A stretch of DNA of 39,755 bases from Pseudomonadota bacterium (GCA_947454465.1 CANGJP010000016.1:1-39755), one strand, 5' to 3'. Positions 27,557 to 35,495 are shown, numbered from the stretch's first letter. Notes: generated from the letters alone by a model not told the origin. Made by a program: numbers and translations.

Positions 27557-28444
27557 ATGCACTTTGCCGAACTTTTCGTCTTAGAACCCACGTTGTGGGT
27601 CAGCATTGTTTTTATTTTGGGCCTATTGATTGGCAGCTTTCTCAATGTCGTAATTTACCGACTCCCGATCATGATGGAGCGAGAGTGGCGGCTGCAAGCC
27701 GAAGCCCTGCTAGGGACTTCAACCTCACCCCAGCACCCCCCCCCGTACAATCTAATCGTGCCCCGATCTGCCTGCCCTCAGTGCAGCACTCAATTAAAGG
27801 CGATAGAGAATATCCCGCTAATCAGTTGGCTCATCCTTAAAGGGCGCTGCGCACGGTGCTCAGCTACCATTTCAGTGCGATATCCACTGATTGAATTTGC
27901 CACAGCAGTACTTTCCGGAGTGGTTGCCTGGCAATTTGGCTTCAGCCTCCACACGGCAGCAGCACTGCTACTGACGTGGGTGCTTATCGTGCTGTCCTCC
28001 ATTGACTTTGAACATCAGCTTTTACCGGACACCCTAACCCTGCCCATATTGTGGATCGGGCTGACCTTGAGCCTTCTTAATGGGCAAGTCATACCAACCT
28101 CTACAGACTCCGCCCTCATTGGTGCATTGGCTGGATATCTAAGTCTGTGGCTGGTTTACCAACTATTTAAATTAACCACCGGCAAAGAAGGCATGGGCTA
28201 TGGTGATTTTAAATTACTGGCTGCGCTAGGCGCTTGGCTAGGCTGGCAATATCTACCACTGATCATCCTGCTCTCTGCCTGCGTAGGGGCGACAGTGGGT
28301 ATTGGTTTAATTGTTTTTGGCGGACGCGATCGCCATATCCCCATACCCTTTGGCCCTTATCTTGCAGCCGCGGGGTGGATCGCCTTGTTATGGGGCGAGC
28401 AAATTGTTTCCGCCTACATCCGGTTCCTACAGAGCCGAACGTGA
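27557..28444 (+). CDS. pilD: PilD, prepilin peptidase / N-methyltransferase
   Basis: PilD cleaves prepilins after the leader glycine and methylates the new N-terminus; it also serves type II secretion pseudopilins. The N-terminal part has GSFLNVVIYRLP and the two cysteine pairs CPQC and CARC of the cytoplasmic zinc-binding loop. The two catalytic aspartates of the A24 family lie in SSIDFEHQLLPD and GYGDFKLLAALGAWLG. About seven to eight membrane helices are seen in 295 residues. Its stop overlaps the GTG start of coaE. Confidence 0.96.
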   Translation: MHFAELFVLEPTLWVSIVFILGLLIGSFLNVVIYRLPIMMEREWRLQAEALLGTSTSPQHPPPYNLIVPRSACPQCSTQLKAIENIPLISWLILKGRCARCSATISVRYPLIEFATAVLSGVVAWQFGFSLHTAAALLLTWVLIVLSSIDFEHQLLPDTLTLPILWIGLTLSLLNGQVIPTSTDSALIGALAGYLSLWLVYQLFKLTTGKEGMGYGDFKLLAALGAWLGWQYLPLIILLSACVGATVGIGLIVFGGRDRHIPIPFGPYLAAAGWIALLWGEQIVSAYIRFLQSRT

Positions 28445-29064
28445 AACATCAAAAACCACTGCGAATTGCCCTCACCGGCGGTATTGCCAGCGGTAAATCC
28501 GCAGTAGCCAGCGAATTTGCAAGGTTGGGTGTACCGATTGTGGATTTAGACGAATTGGCACGCCACGTAGTGGAGCCGGGGCAACCGGCGCTTATGGCCA
28601 TAGTCGCTCGTTTTGGCAAAGGCATCCTCTCCGCCAATGGCAGACTGAATCGCGGTCAACTACGGGAGCGAATTTTTAATCATCCCCAAGAAAAAAGTGC
28701 ATTGGAGGCCATCCTCCATCCCGCCATTCGAGCCGCTCAAATGGCGTTGGCAGCACAACTCGACGGCCCTTATCAAATTCATGTCGTACCCCTACTGATC
28801 GAGACCCAAGGTCAGTCCTTATATGATCGAATTCTGGTCGTGGACTGTGATCGGGACACTCAACTGAGACGGTTACTGGGGCGCGATAACATTCGAACCC
28901 AACTGGCCGAACAAATACTGGCCACTCAGGCAGACCGCAAAGAACGCTTAAAATATGCGGATGACGTACTTGAAAACACCGGTGATATTGACGAATTAGT
29001 CGCAAAAGTAGGCGTTTTACACCGGCTTTATCTGGAATTAGCCATTGCACGTGCATCCGAATAA
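28441..29064 (+). CDS. coaE: Dephospho-CoA kinase
   Basis: CoaE phosphorylates dephospho-CoA in the last step of coenzyme A synthesis. A GTG at 28441, overlapping the pilD stop as GTGA, gives MKHQKPLRIALTGGIASGKS, with the P-loop GGIASGKS at residues 13-20. Other landmarks are VDLDELARHVVEPG, HPAIRAAQ, VPLLIET and VVDCDRDTQLRRLLGRD. The 207-residue length matches the family. The longer open frame into pilD is rejected. The pilD-coaE-zapD-yacG order is classical for gammaproteobacteria. Confidence 0.96.
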   Translation: MKHQKPLRIALTGGIASGKSAVASEFARLGVPIVDLDELARHVVEPGQPALMAIVARFGKGILSANGRLNRGQLRERIFNHPQEKSALEAILHPAIRAAQMALAAQLDGPYQIHVVPLLIETQGQSLYDRILVVDCDRDTQLRRLLGRDNIRTQLAEQILATQADRKERLKYADDVLENTGDIDELVAKVGVLHRLYLELAIARASE

Positions 29065-29143
29065 CTAGGCTTCGGCTCTAACCGTGAACAGCATCCGTGT
29101 AAAACTGTTGGCTTGAACCCATTATGTGCAGCACAATAGCACG

Positions 29144-29947
29144 ATGACCACAGTCGACAGACAGAGCGGCACCCACAACGAAGCCGCCACGATCACCTAC
29201 GAGCAACCGCTCAGCGAGCGCTTGCGCACCTATTTGCGACTGGAATTTTTGTACCGTCAGGCCGAATTCAATTTGCAAAGTACCGATGCGTGGTCAACGC
29301 GTTCCGCCATGACCGCCATGCTCGATATCCTGGCCATCACTGCCCGCGGCGACTGTCGTACCGAGGCTCTTAAGGAAGTTGAGCGTCAACACACTGCACT
29401 CAGCAGTTATCGGGATAGAAATGGTGTCGATAACGAACGTTTCGACCACATCATGAAACAGCTGTCACACCACCGCACTCAGCTCAATTCTGTACCGGGC
29501 GCCTTCATGCAAGGCCTCCGCGACTCAGAATTCCTCAGCGCTATCCGCCACCGCAGCGCCATACCCGGCGGCACTTGCGAGTTTGACCTGCGAGATTATT
29601 ATCACTGGTTGAATCAGGACTTTGCACTGCGCCAAGCTGATTTCGATAACTGGATGGCAGACATTCGCATCCTCTGCGAAGCCGTTACCTGCCTATTGTG
29701 GGTAACCCGAGAACATGCCCGCCCCCGACGCGAAACAGCCGTCGCGGGTCAGTTTCAACTAAATCTCGAACGAGACAACCCATGCCAGTTGCTGCGCATC
29801 ACCCTACCTTCGGGAAGTGAGCTATTTCCTGAAATCAGTGGCAGTCACTACCGCTGCAGTGTACGTTTTCTTAAATGGCAAGGCGTTGGAAGTCGGCCTA
29901 TTCAAGCCGAACAGGATGTACCGTTCTTGCTCACTACTTGCAACTGA
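29144..29947 (+). CDS. zapD: ZapD, cell division protein
   Basis: ZapD (formerly YacF) cross-links FtsZ filaments at the division ring. The product shows family features: TYEQPLSERLRTYLRLEFLY at the start, SAMTAMLDILAITARGDCRTE, the LNSVPGAFMQGLRDSEFLSA segment and CEFDLRDYYHWLN. The ATG at 29144 (about 267 residues) is used; a GTG at 29126 in frame would add six residues, and neither has a good ribosome-binding site. It lies in the coaE-zapD-yacG cluster. Confidence 0.93.
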   Translation: MTTVDRQSGTHNEAATITYEQPLSERLRTYLRLEFLYRQAEFNLQSTDAWSTRSAMTAMLDILAITARGDCRTEALKEVERQHTALSSYRDRNGVDNERFDHIMKQLSHHRTQLNSVPGAFMQGLRDSEFLSAIRHRSAIPGGTCEFDLRDYYHWLNQDFALRQADFDNWMADIRILCEAVTCLLWVTREHARPRRETAVAGQFQLNLERDNPCQLLRITLPSGSELFPEISGSHYRCSVRFLKWQGVGSRPIQAEQDVPFLLTTCN

Positions 29948-29953
29948 TCCTCT

Positions 29954-30145
29954 ATGTCTGTTGTCAAATGCCCAACCTGTCAGCGTGAGGCTGAATGGTC
30001 CGCTAATAACGCATGGCGACCTTTCTGTTGCGAACGTTGCAAACTGATTGATCTTGGAGACTGGGCTACTGAAAAACATGCTATCCCAGTAATGCATACT
30101 GAAAACGATACTGACACTCCTCAAGAATTCAGCTCAAGCTCTTAA
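29954..30145 (+). CDS. yacG: YacG, DNA gyrase inhibitor / zinc-finger protein
   Basis: YacG is a small protein that binds GyrB and blocks DNA binding by gyrase. It has the four-cysteine zinc finger (CPTC then CCERC, 15 residues apart) and the conserved tail [13 protein letters not shown]. The 63-residue length is typical. It begins six bases after the zapD stop. In E. coli the next gene on this side is the convergent mutT; here about 9 kb of accessory DNA intervenes. Confidence 0.95.
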   Translation: MSVVKCPTCQREAEWSANNAWRPFCCERCKLIDLGDWATEKHAIPVMHTENDTDTPQEFSSSS

Positions 30146-30224
30146 GCAATCTCTAAATATGCGGCTTATCTGCCGTTAACAAATTAGCTGATGATAGTTA
30201 ATCAGCCTAAATTCAAAGCAATAC

Positions 30225-30560
30225 CTATCCATCTAATGACTTGCGCAGGTCTCGTTGGTTTGAATGATTGATCTCTACACGCTCGCTGCGGTCGTACTGG
30301 GCTTGCCTGAGTGAGATATATTCTTCGATGACCTGACCAAAGGTCTTGGGCCTTAATGGCAACTGTTCTGACTTACGAAACAGAATCACATAGTAGAACC
30401 GTGAGGCCAGCTTTCTAGCCAATTCCAAATCACGTGTTTTGAGACTACGGTAGAGATAACGGCGCTCGCTATCACCTTGATATATACGAGCTTGGAAGAT
30501 GCCTTGGCGGCTGAATAGCAGCAGCTGACCTGCCGCTAAGTATTCCTCATGCTCCACCAA
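30225..30560 (-). pseudogene. Truncated tyrosine recombinase (integrase) N-terminal fragment
   Basis: About 111 residues. The opening, GIFQARIYQGDSERRYLYRS then LKTRDLELARKLASRFY, resembles the N-terminal arm-binding region of phage-type integrases. TFGQVIEEYISLRQAQYDRS looks like the start of the core-binding (SAM-like) domain. It stops right after RDLRKSL, so the whole catalytic domain with the R...HxxR...Y residues is missing. No ATG is available; only TTG (30560) or GTG lies at the front, and a stop lies eight codons upstream. The first codons lie at the edge of repeat copy A, so the recombination core sits at the 5' edge of the gene. It is probably a dead remnant. Confidence 0.7.
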
Positions 30561-30655
30561 ACCATCTGCAAAACTTTTGCCTTAATTCTTAATTATTTAG
30601 GTCAATGCAATTTACTGATCACCAGAAAAAACAATGCCCGAACTGGGCGGGCACT
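30557..30655 (+). repeat. Direct repeat copy A (core plus A/B-type arm)
   Basis: It begins with the shared core around CATCTGCAAAACTTTTGCC and then runs about 75 bp in common with copy B (about 85% identical by eye), through TAATTCTTAATTATT and GATCACCAGAAA to GCGGGCACT. Bases to its left, CCTCATGCTCCACCAA, belong to the integrase fragment and recur at copy D. Confidence 0.85.
30626..30652 (-). terminator. Terminator inside repeat copy A
   Basis: On the minus strand, GCCCG / CGGGC closes a 7-base loop and is followed by ATTG and six T. It lies about 50 bp after the stop of the minus-strand gene ending at 30702. Confidence 0.7.
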
Positions 30656-30701
30656 ATCAATACAGTTATCAATCACATTTGATTTAATAAGGTACTAATT
30701 C

Positions 30702-31412
30702 TCAGTTAGAAGCTGGAATGGTGAATCGGCAAAGCACTGTGTTATCCCTAACCAGATCAGAACTCCAGATAAACTTAGCAGACATCTTCCAATCAAACCA
30801 ATTAAAGTCACCATGTGGCTGCACAGCCCATGCGGAGTGCACAGTAGCTTGAGGCCAGCTACGATCATCAAAGCCAGTACTCTTCCAGTTAGCTGGTTCT
30901 GCATCTATTTTTGATTTACAAACCTGCTGTGGATTACTGGACTTCTCACACTCATCCAAATTGATTGGAGCCTTATGAATTACAGTACAACGCCAACTAT
31001 CATCTGAGACTGCAAGCGTTTTACCAGTGGCACCGTCAATAAACTGCGCGATAAAACCACCATCACCTGCTTGCTGATGTGAACTACCGATATATTCCAG
31101 CCCAGTATCATCTTCCTTAAAGTCTTTCATGACTACGCTGAGTTGCGCCGGTAGTGCAGTAGTGAACGTGAATGACTCCGTATTGAAAGATCTTTCAGTG
31201 TTATAGGGCACAGAGTCTTCTTTAATTAAAGTATCGCCAGAATATAGCGCAAACCAGTTATCTACCCAAATTTGCGCTTTTATTGTTCTCGCTGGACTTG
31301 AGGATATTTTTGCACTCGGAGTTGATGCTGAGAAAACTTGCCCACAACCTAGCATCCCAATCGACACTACGCCGATAGCCGTTAACACTTTGGAACTTTT
31401 CTTCGTGCTCAT
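30702..31412 (-). CDS. Secreted beta-sandwich protein of unknown function
   Basis: The 236-residue protein has a signal peptide with a lipobox-like LGCG near residue 20-23. The body has IWVDNWFALYSGDTLIKEDS near residue 48, ERSFNTESFTFTT, VVMKDFKEDDTGLEYIG and GDGGFIAQF. It ends with SAKFIWSSDLVRDNTVLCRF. This pattern resembles galactose-binding-like or lectin-type beta-sandwich domains seen in secreted bacterial proteins. I cannot name the family with certainty or assign a ligand. Four cysteines in the second half could form disulfides. It follows the YncE-like gene by 46 bp on the same strand, so the two are probably co-transcribed and end at the terminator in repeat A. Confidence 0.7.
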   Translation of the reverse strand: MSTKKSSKVLTAIGVVSIGMLGCGQVFSASTPSAKISSSPARTIKAQIWVDNWFALYSGDTLIKEDSVPYNTERSFNTESFTFTTALPAQLSVVMKDFKEDDTGLEYIGSSHQQAGDGGFIAQFIDGATGKTLAVSDDSWRCTVIHKAPINLDECEKSSNPQQVCKSKIDAEPANWKSTGFDDRSWPQATVHSAWAVQPHGDFNWFDWKMSAKFIWSSDLVRDNTVLCRFTIPASN

Positions 31413-31458
31413 AATCTACCCAAATGTAATCAATGAAACCTATTGATAACCCTGATTT

Positions 31459-32481
31459 CTACTTGCTTACAGCCATAATCGTGAACGAGTCAGGAATCAA
31501 ATCACCACGAGCTGGACGTTTGCCGGCTTCAGGTTCTGGTGCGGGGCCAAATTCACCGGCGATCGTTAATATGCGATTGGTTTTCTGATCAAGCGTTAAG
31601 GTCTTGGCACCCGCCATCGTTTTTACAGTTTGCTCGACCGTAAAACTCGTTGGACTGTTTTCCTTAATGATGGATAAAGTACCATCACTTTGTGAGCTGA
31701 AGGCTTCCATAGTGTTCGGATTGAATTGAGCGCCATCGCAGCCCTGACCAATCGGCAATGCATCAATCACTTTTCCGTCCTTAGCACTGAGCATGACCAT
31801 TGCTTGAGGCTTGCGGCAGGCCGCAAACAGAATCTGATTTTTGACATCCATGGCAAGTCCAGCGCAACCGCCGCCCTTGCCTTCCAGTCCATAGTGCCCA
31901 GTCACTACAAGCTTCTTTGCATCAATGATTGCAATATTATCTTTATCCTCAATATTCACATAAATGTGACCGGCACCATCGGTGACTGCTTGCTCAGCTG
32001 CACCACCCAAATCTAAGGTACCCACTATAGCCCCATCAGCAGCATTGATTACCGTAGCTTCTGGCGCAGTGTGACCAAAGATGTAAATACGGTCATTGAA
32101 GGCATCATACAAAATCCCGTCCGGCTTCCCTTCCACTTGAATGGTTTTAATCGGCTTTAATGTCTTAGCATCCCACATGGCCACTGGATTACTGGTCGCA
32201 AAACCGTGCCCTGACTTTGCCGAAACAGCAGCACCCATCGCACTGATATTGGGCAATTCAGTCACTGGAGCTAAGGTATCCAAATCAAAGACAGACACTC
32301 GACCTTCTGTGCCATTACGAGGGATATATAGACGACGACCTGCCTGATCAGCGTAAACATAGTCATAGCCGCCTAGACCACCGACTTTTGCAGACTTATT
32401 GACGCTGTACGGTCCCGCTTGTTCAGCCATTGAGACAGCTGATATGCCGATCAATACAAGACCACTGACTAGACGTCGCAT
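31459..32481 (-). CDS. YncE-like secreted beta-propeller protein
   Basis: ATG 32481 with GAGG seven bases upstream gives 340 residues beginning with a signal peptide (MRRLVSGLVLIGISAVSMAE). Repeated propeller strands follow: DYVYADQAGRRLYIPRNG, VSVFDLDTLAPV, VAMWDAKTLKPIKTI, DGILYDAFNDRIYIFGH, ATVINAADGAIVGTLDLGG and IYVNIEDKDNIAIIDAKK. This matches YncE/SMP-30-like seven-bladed propellers of the periplasm. The C-terminus carries a proline-rich APEPEAGKRPARGD insert. Substrate is unknown. It is divergent from the COG4705-type gene across about 210 bp. Confidence 0.82.
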   Translation of the reverse strand: MRRLVSGLVLIGISAVSMAEQAGPYSVNKSAKVGGLGGYDYVYADQAGRRLYIPRNGTEGRVSVFDLDTLAPVTELPNISAMGAAVSAKSGHGFATSNPVAMWDAKTLKPIKTIQVEGKPDGILYDAFNDRIYIFGHTAPEATVINAADGAIVGTLDLGGAAEQAVTDGAGHIYVNIEDKDNIAIIDAKKLVVTGHYGLEGKGGGCAGLAMDVKNQILFAACRKPQAMVMLSAKDGKVIDALPIGQGCDGAQFNPNTMEAFSSQSDGTLSIIKENSPTSFTVEQTVKTMAGAKTLTLDQKTNRILTIAGEFGPAPEPEAGKRPARGDLIPDSFTIMAVSK

Positions 32482-32691
32482 TATCAAACCTCGTTAACTG
32501 TTATCAGGCATGGTTTGAATATGCTGATAGGTGAAAAGATTAAATTGACAAGAAATGTTTACAATCCCTGAAAAACCCTGAACGTAATGTAACTTTAATC
32601 GGAGATCTTCTACATGACTTCTTCTTAATCTGCACTGTACTCAATACGAGTTACTGTTCAACCTTTGGCGCCCTGAAATCTAAACAAAACA

Positions 32692-33429
32692 ATGAAATTA
32701 ATTCACGTTCCACAAATCAATGCACGCTACTGGGCCGGTATAACCATGGCCAGTATCTTTGGTACTAATCTTGGAGATTTGTACGCTCATGATAGCGGGC
32801 TTGGAATCATCGGCGGCCTTCCTGTACTTGCCGCACTTGTAGCTGTGGCTTATTTCTTCGAGCGACGAGATGAAAGCCAGCATGAAGCATGGTACTGGTT
32901 AGCCATTATCATCATTCGAACAGGCGCTACTAATATTGCAGACTATCTCTGCGGACGTCGCTACATGGGTATCAATAGAGTGGCGCTTTCTGCTGGGCTT
33001 GCCTTGCTGATCACCGTACTGATTTGGCGACGCAACTCGAATGAGAAATCAGGCTTACCCCAAACCGATGCCAAGTATTGGATTGCGATGTTAGCAGCTG
33101 GCGTCTTTGGCACAGCAGCGGGCGATGCACTGACCAAGTCGTTGGGAGATGCCAACAATATCGGGGGTGTATATGCATCATCTATTATGGCTGCATTACT
33201 TGCTGTCACCCTCCTCTTCGGACGCGGCGGCCGTATTCAGACTTTGTATTACTACTGGCTAACCATTTGTATCGCTAGAACTGCAGGCACTGCCATTGCC
33301 GATATGCTGGCAGAAAATGAGACGCTCAATATTGGCCTCCCTATCTGTACCATTGCTACCGGAATTATTTTTTTGGCCATACTCACACTTTGGAAGACAC
33401 GGTTAACGCAAGCTCAGAAAACAACCTAA
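32692..33429 (+). CDS. COG4705-type membrane protein
   Basis: The 245-residue protein consists of about eight hydrophobic helices arranged as two similar halves. Each half has an Ala-Tyr/Lys-Tyr-Trp start (NARYWAGITMASIFGTNLGD; DAKYWIAMLAAGVFGTAAGD) and a later YYWLTICIARTAGTAIADML- or WYWLAIIIIRTGATNIADYL-type helix. These GTxxGD and TxxAD motifs and the internal duplication match the COG4705 membrane proteins, whose function is unknown. A hairpin follows it. It is the only plus-strand gene of the first module. Confidence 0.75.
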   Translation: MKLIHVPQINARYWAGITMASIFGTNLGDLYAHDSGLGIIGGLPVLAALVAVAYFFERRDESQHEAWYWLAIIIIRTGATNIADYLCGRRYMGINRVALSAGLALLITVLIWRRNSNEKSGLPQTDAKYWIAMLAAGVFGTAAGDALTKSLGDANNIGGVYASSIMAALLAVTLLFGRGGRIQTLYYYWLTICIARTAGTAIADMLAENETLNIGLPICTIATGIIFLAILTLWKTRLTQAQKTT

Positions 33430-33478
33430 CCATCAACCATGTGAATAGTTAATTTTAGAGAGAACCATAATTTGAGGC

Positions 33479-33501
33479 GGGTGTCGCTTTAAACGACACC
33501 C
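33479..33501 (+). terminator. Hairpin after the COG4705-type gene
   Basis: GGGTGTCG / CGACACCC is a perfect 8-bp stem with loop CTTTAAA, 50 bp past the stop. The following bases are not T-rich, so termination strength is uncertain. Confidence 0.6.
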
Positions 33502-33546
33502 CCAACTGTCTTGTTACAGGACACTTAGCCCCACCGTCTAGACCTA

Positions 33547-33646
33547 CCAACCCCTCTGCAAAACTTTTGCCCTAATTCTTAATTATTAAGGTCAATACAA
33601 CTTATCTAATCACCAGAAACAACAATTCCCGCACAGAGCGGGCACT
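33547..33646 (+). repeat. Direct repeat copy B (core plus A/B-type arm)
   Basis: The core is slightly diverged (CCTCTGCAAAACTTTTGCC), and the 75-bp arm matches that of copy A at roughly 85% by eye. It marks the boundary between the first module and the EF-hand module. Confidence 0.83.
33615..33642 (-). terminator. Terminator inside repeat copy B
   Basis: On the minus strand a CCCGC / GCGGG stem with a 5-base loop is followed by AATTGTTGTTTC. It lies about 30 bp beyond the stop of the EF-hand gene and matches the terminator position in copy A. Confidence 0.65.
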
Positions 33647-33673
33647 GCATTAGTTACTCATTCATTAAGACTA

Positions 33674-34090
33674 TCAACCGCCACCCATTCCGCCGCCGCC
33701 ACTTTTACCACCACCGCTCTTACCACCACTAGACTTACCGCCTCCGCCTGAGCGCATGCCCTGCATCATTGAGGTAAATTCTTCTACACTTAGCGAGCCA
33801 TCGGCGTTGGCATCTGCCGTCTTAAAACGATCAGCAATTGATACAGCAGGTGCGCCAGCTGAAGAAGATGAATCAGAGTTAGCTGCAGGACGTCCAAACT
33901 GAGCAGAAGACAGCTCCTCAAGACTCAGTTTTCCATCACTGTTTTTATCTAATTCTTTAAAACGAGTTGCAGGATCCGTACGATTTCCACGAGATGCTTT
34001 TGACGAAGCGTCACCAGCACTAGGTGATTGTGCAAACGCTACAGTTGCACCCAAGACCAGAACTGCTATTGAGAGAAGTTTGCCTGACAT
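33674..34090 (-). CDS. Secreted EF-hand protein with Gly-Ser-Lys tail
   Basis: ATG 34090 with AGGGG ahead gives 138 residues; the frame upstream is not needed. A signal peptide (MSGKLLSIAVLVLGATVAFA) is followed by two EF-hand loops, DKNSDGKLSLEE and DANADGSLSVEE, each after an RFK helix. The C-terminus is a GGGKSGGGKSGGGG-type low-complexity tail ending GMGGG. The architecture is the same as that of the protein encoded at 12054-12443. Periplasmic calcium binding is likely; the role of the tail is unknown. It is the only sizeable gene of the 0.8-kb middle module, enclosed by repeat copies B and C. Confidence 0.85.
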   Translation of the reverse strand: MSGKLLSIAVLVLGATVAFAQSPSAGDASSKASRGNRTDPATRFKELDKNSDGKLSLEELSSAQFGRPAANSDSSSSAGAPAVSIADRFKTADANADGSLSVEEFTSMMQGMRSGGGGKSSGGKSGGGKSGGGGMGGG

Positions 34091-34469
34091 TATCGACCCC
34101 TTTAGTGATGTCACTTGGAAATGAAAGAATCGAACATAAATGTAATCCACTTTATTAAAGTCCAGGGAGAACATGAATGAATTTTCATTTTGCAAGTTAG
34201 GCTGATAGCGATCTACTTATGACTTTTGTAAAGACTCCTTAAGAAACCGTAACACTAACTGACGATCTTCAATATTCATACTATTCGCCAGTATGTATCC
34301 AAGCTTCTTCTCTACACGCCTTCCCCAACCCATCTGCAAAACTTTTGCCTAACATTTGCATAATACGCTCATTAGTTTTTACACGTGTTGAGCAATGTTG
34401 CAGTGAGAAGTTGGATGTTGCGACCACCGAGTAGTCTAGTTAATTTTTATTCGAACGCTCTAACCAAGC
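34091..34469. other. Gap between EF-hand and esterase genes
   Basis: This 379-bp stretch holds the upstream region of the EF-hand gene, a possible 38-codon reading frame (34217-34333, minus) and nearly all of repeat copy C. No RNA gene or larger reading frame was seen. Confidence 0.6.
34217..34333 (-). CDS. Possible 38-residue small protein or gene remnant starting in repeat copy C
   Basis: The ATG is within the repeat core (complement of CAT at 34331-34333) and the frame runs to TAA at 34217. The peptide starts MGWGRRVEKKLGYILANSM and continues with IEDRQLVLRFLKESLQKS, an amphipathic and protein-like sequence rather than random codons. It has no ribosome-binding site that I trust. At copies A and D the same ATG leads into short frames of nine to eleven codons. 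It may be the 3' end of a truncated gene joined to the repeat by recombination. I do not recognise a family. Confidence 0.3.
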   Translation of the reverse strand: MGWGRRVEKKLGYILANSMNIEDRQLVLRFLKESLQKS

Positions 34470-34480
34470 TTACTGACCAA
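34325..34480 (+). repeat. Direct repeat copy C (156-bp C/D type)
   Basis: The unit starts with the common core and matches copy D over 156 bp without gaps, with about 23 mismatches by my count (about 85%). It ends in CTAACCAAGCTTACTGACCAA; read on the minus strand, this is a near-copy of the last mutT codons (L-V-S-K-L-G-stop against L-I-N-K-L-G-stop). The far end overlaps the stop of the esterase gene. Confidence 0.87.
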
Positions 34481-35495
34481 TGATTTTATTAGTTAGCCGA
34501 TGGGACTCAAAGAAACGCCAGATAACTTCAGCCGTAGACCCTTGCGCCTCGCCCACATCCAGCGGCCAATCATGCTTCCCTCCCTGTAATTCATATAATG
34601 ACACTTCGGTAGCATCTACTGCAGTTGACCAACGATGTAATCGCACAGTGGCAGTACGATTCTTTTTGACTCTAGCTATTCCTAATTCCTTATTTTCATT
34701 TTTTTCAAGTGCAAGATTTCTTACCCAGAAATCCATGACATCCTGAGTGCCAAGATATGCCCCTTCACCATCATGATTTTCAAGATCGCCAATCCAAGGC
34801 GTAGTGTCATCGTCAGTACCATGTATTTCCATAACAGATACCCGCTGATGTGGATCACAATGCCATGAAATCATCATAGTTCCAGCAACTGGCGCAATAG
34901 AATTAACGAGAGGTTTCGATTGGCAAGCTAACAAGTAGCTCATATCTGCACCATTAGACATACCTGTAGCGAATACAGAACGTGCATCTAATTTAAGATC
35001 TTTCACCAAAGCAGCAACCAATACTCGGATGAATTTCACATCATCGACCTCTCTTTCCTGCAAGGTATTGTCTTCGTAGCCCACATTGAAAAAGGCAGAT
35101 CCTTCATGATCTAGCGTCCCTTGTGGATAAACTGCAACAAAACCATACTGATTAACAAGCGACGTAAAGCCCGCATATTTTCGTACAGACTCAGCGGTGT
35201 CATAGTAGCCATGAAAGACCAGCACTAAGGGCGCTCCTTGTTTAGTAATCTTAGGTAAATCTAATATGAAGGTACGATCCCGACCATCTACAGTCAGACG
35301 ATTTAATCCAGCGTGCCACTGAATATCTTCACTTGAATCACTAGCTGTCGCATTATTTTCTGTCGTAATAATGGCGAAGAACAGGAGCCAAAACCATCTC
35401 ATAAACAGCCAGCAACAACCTTGAGGACTTATAGACGTTAGTACCGATAACTTATCCATTACTTGTATAACTACAGCATTTCCGCCAATTTTCAT
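34470..35495 (-). CDS. LpqC-like esterase (PHB depolymerase family, alpha/beta hydrolase)
   Basis: The 341-residue product belongs to the secreted esterase group that includes LpqC and PHB-depolymerase-like proteins. Landmarks are PLVLVFHGYYDTAESVRKY (oxyanion region, about residue 90), FVAVYPQGTLD, the nucleophile elbow GMSNGADMSY near residue 178, MEIHGTDDDTTPW with the acid, and GGKHDWP with the catalytic His. The start is unsure: ATG 35495, 35459 or 35402; the last gives a signal peptide directly (MRWFWLLFFAIITTENNATA). The substrate cannot be told; short polyesters or aromatic esters are usual for the family. It is in the third module, 20 bp from the preceding minus-strand gene. Confidence 0.82.
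   Translation of the reverse strand: MKIGGNAVVIQVMDKLSVLTSISPQGCCWLFMRWFWLLFFAIITTENNATASDSSEDIQWHAGLNRLTVDGRDRTFILDLPKITKQGAPLVLVFHGYYDTAESVRKYAGFTSLVNQYGFVAVYPQGTLDHEGSAFFNVGYEDNTLQEREVDDVKFIRVLVAALVKDLKLDARSVFATGMSNGADMSYLLACQSKPLVNSIAPVAGTMMISWHCDPHQRVSVMEIHGTDDDTTPWIGDLENHDGEGAYLGTQDVMDFWVRNLALEKNENKELGIARVKKNRTATVRLHRWSTAVDATEVSLYELQGGKHDWPLDVGEAQGSTAEVIWRFFESHRLTNKIIGQ

Noticed and set aside
28234-28440. Upstream extension of coaE into pilD
   Set aside because: The GTG at 28441 gives the normal CoaE N-terminus and normal length.
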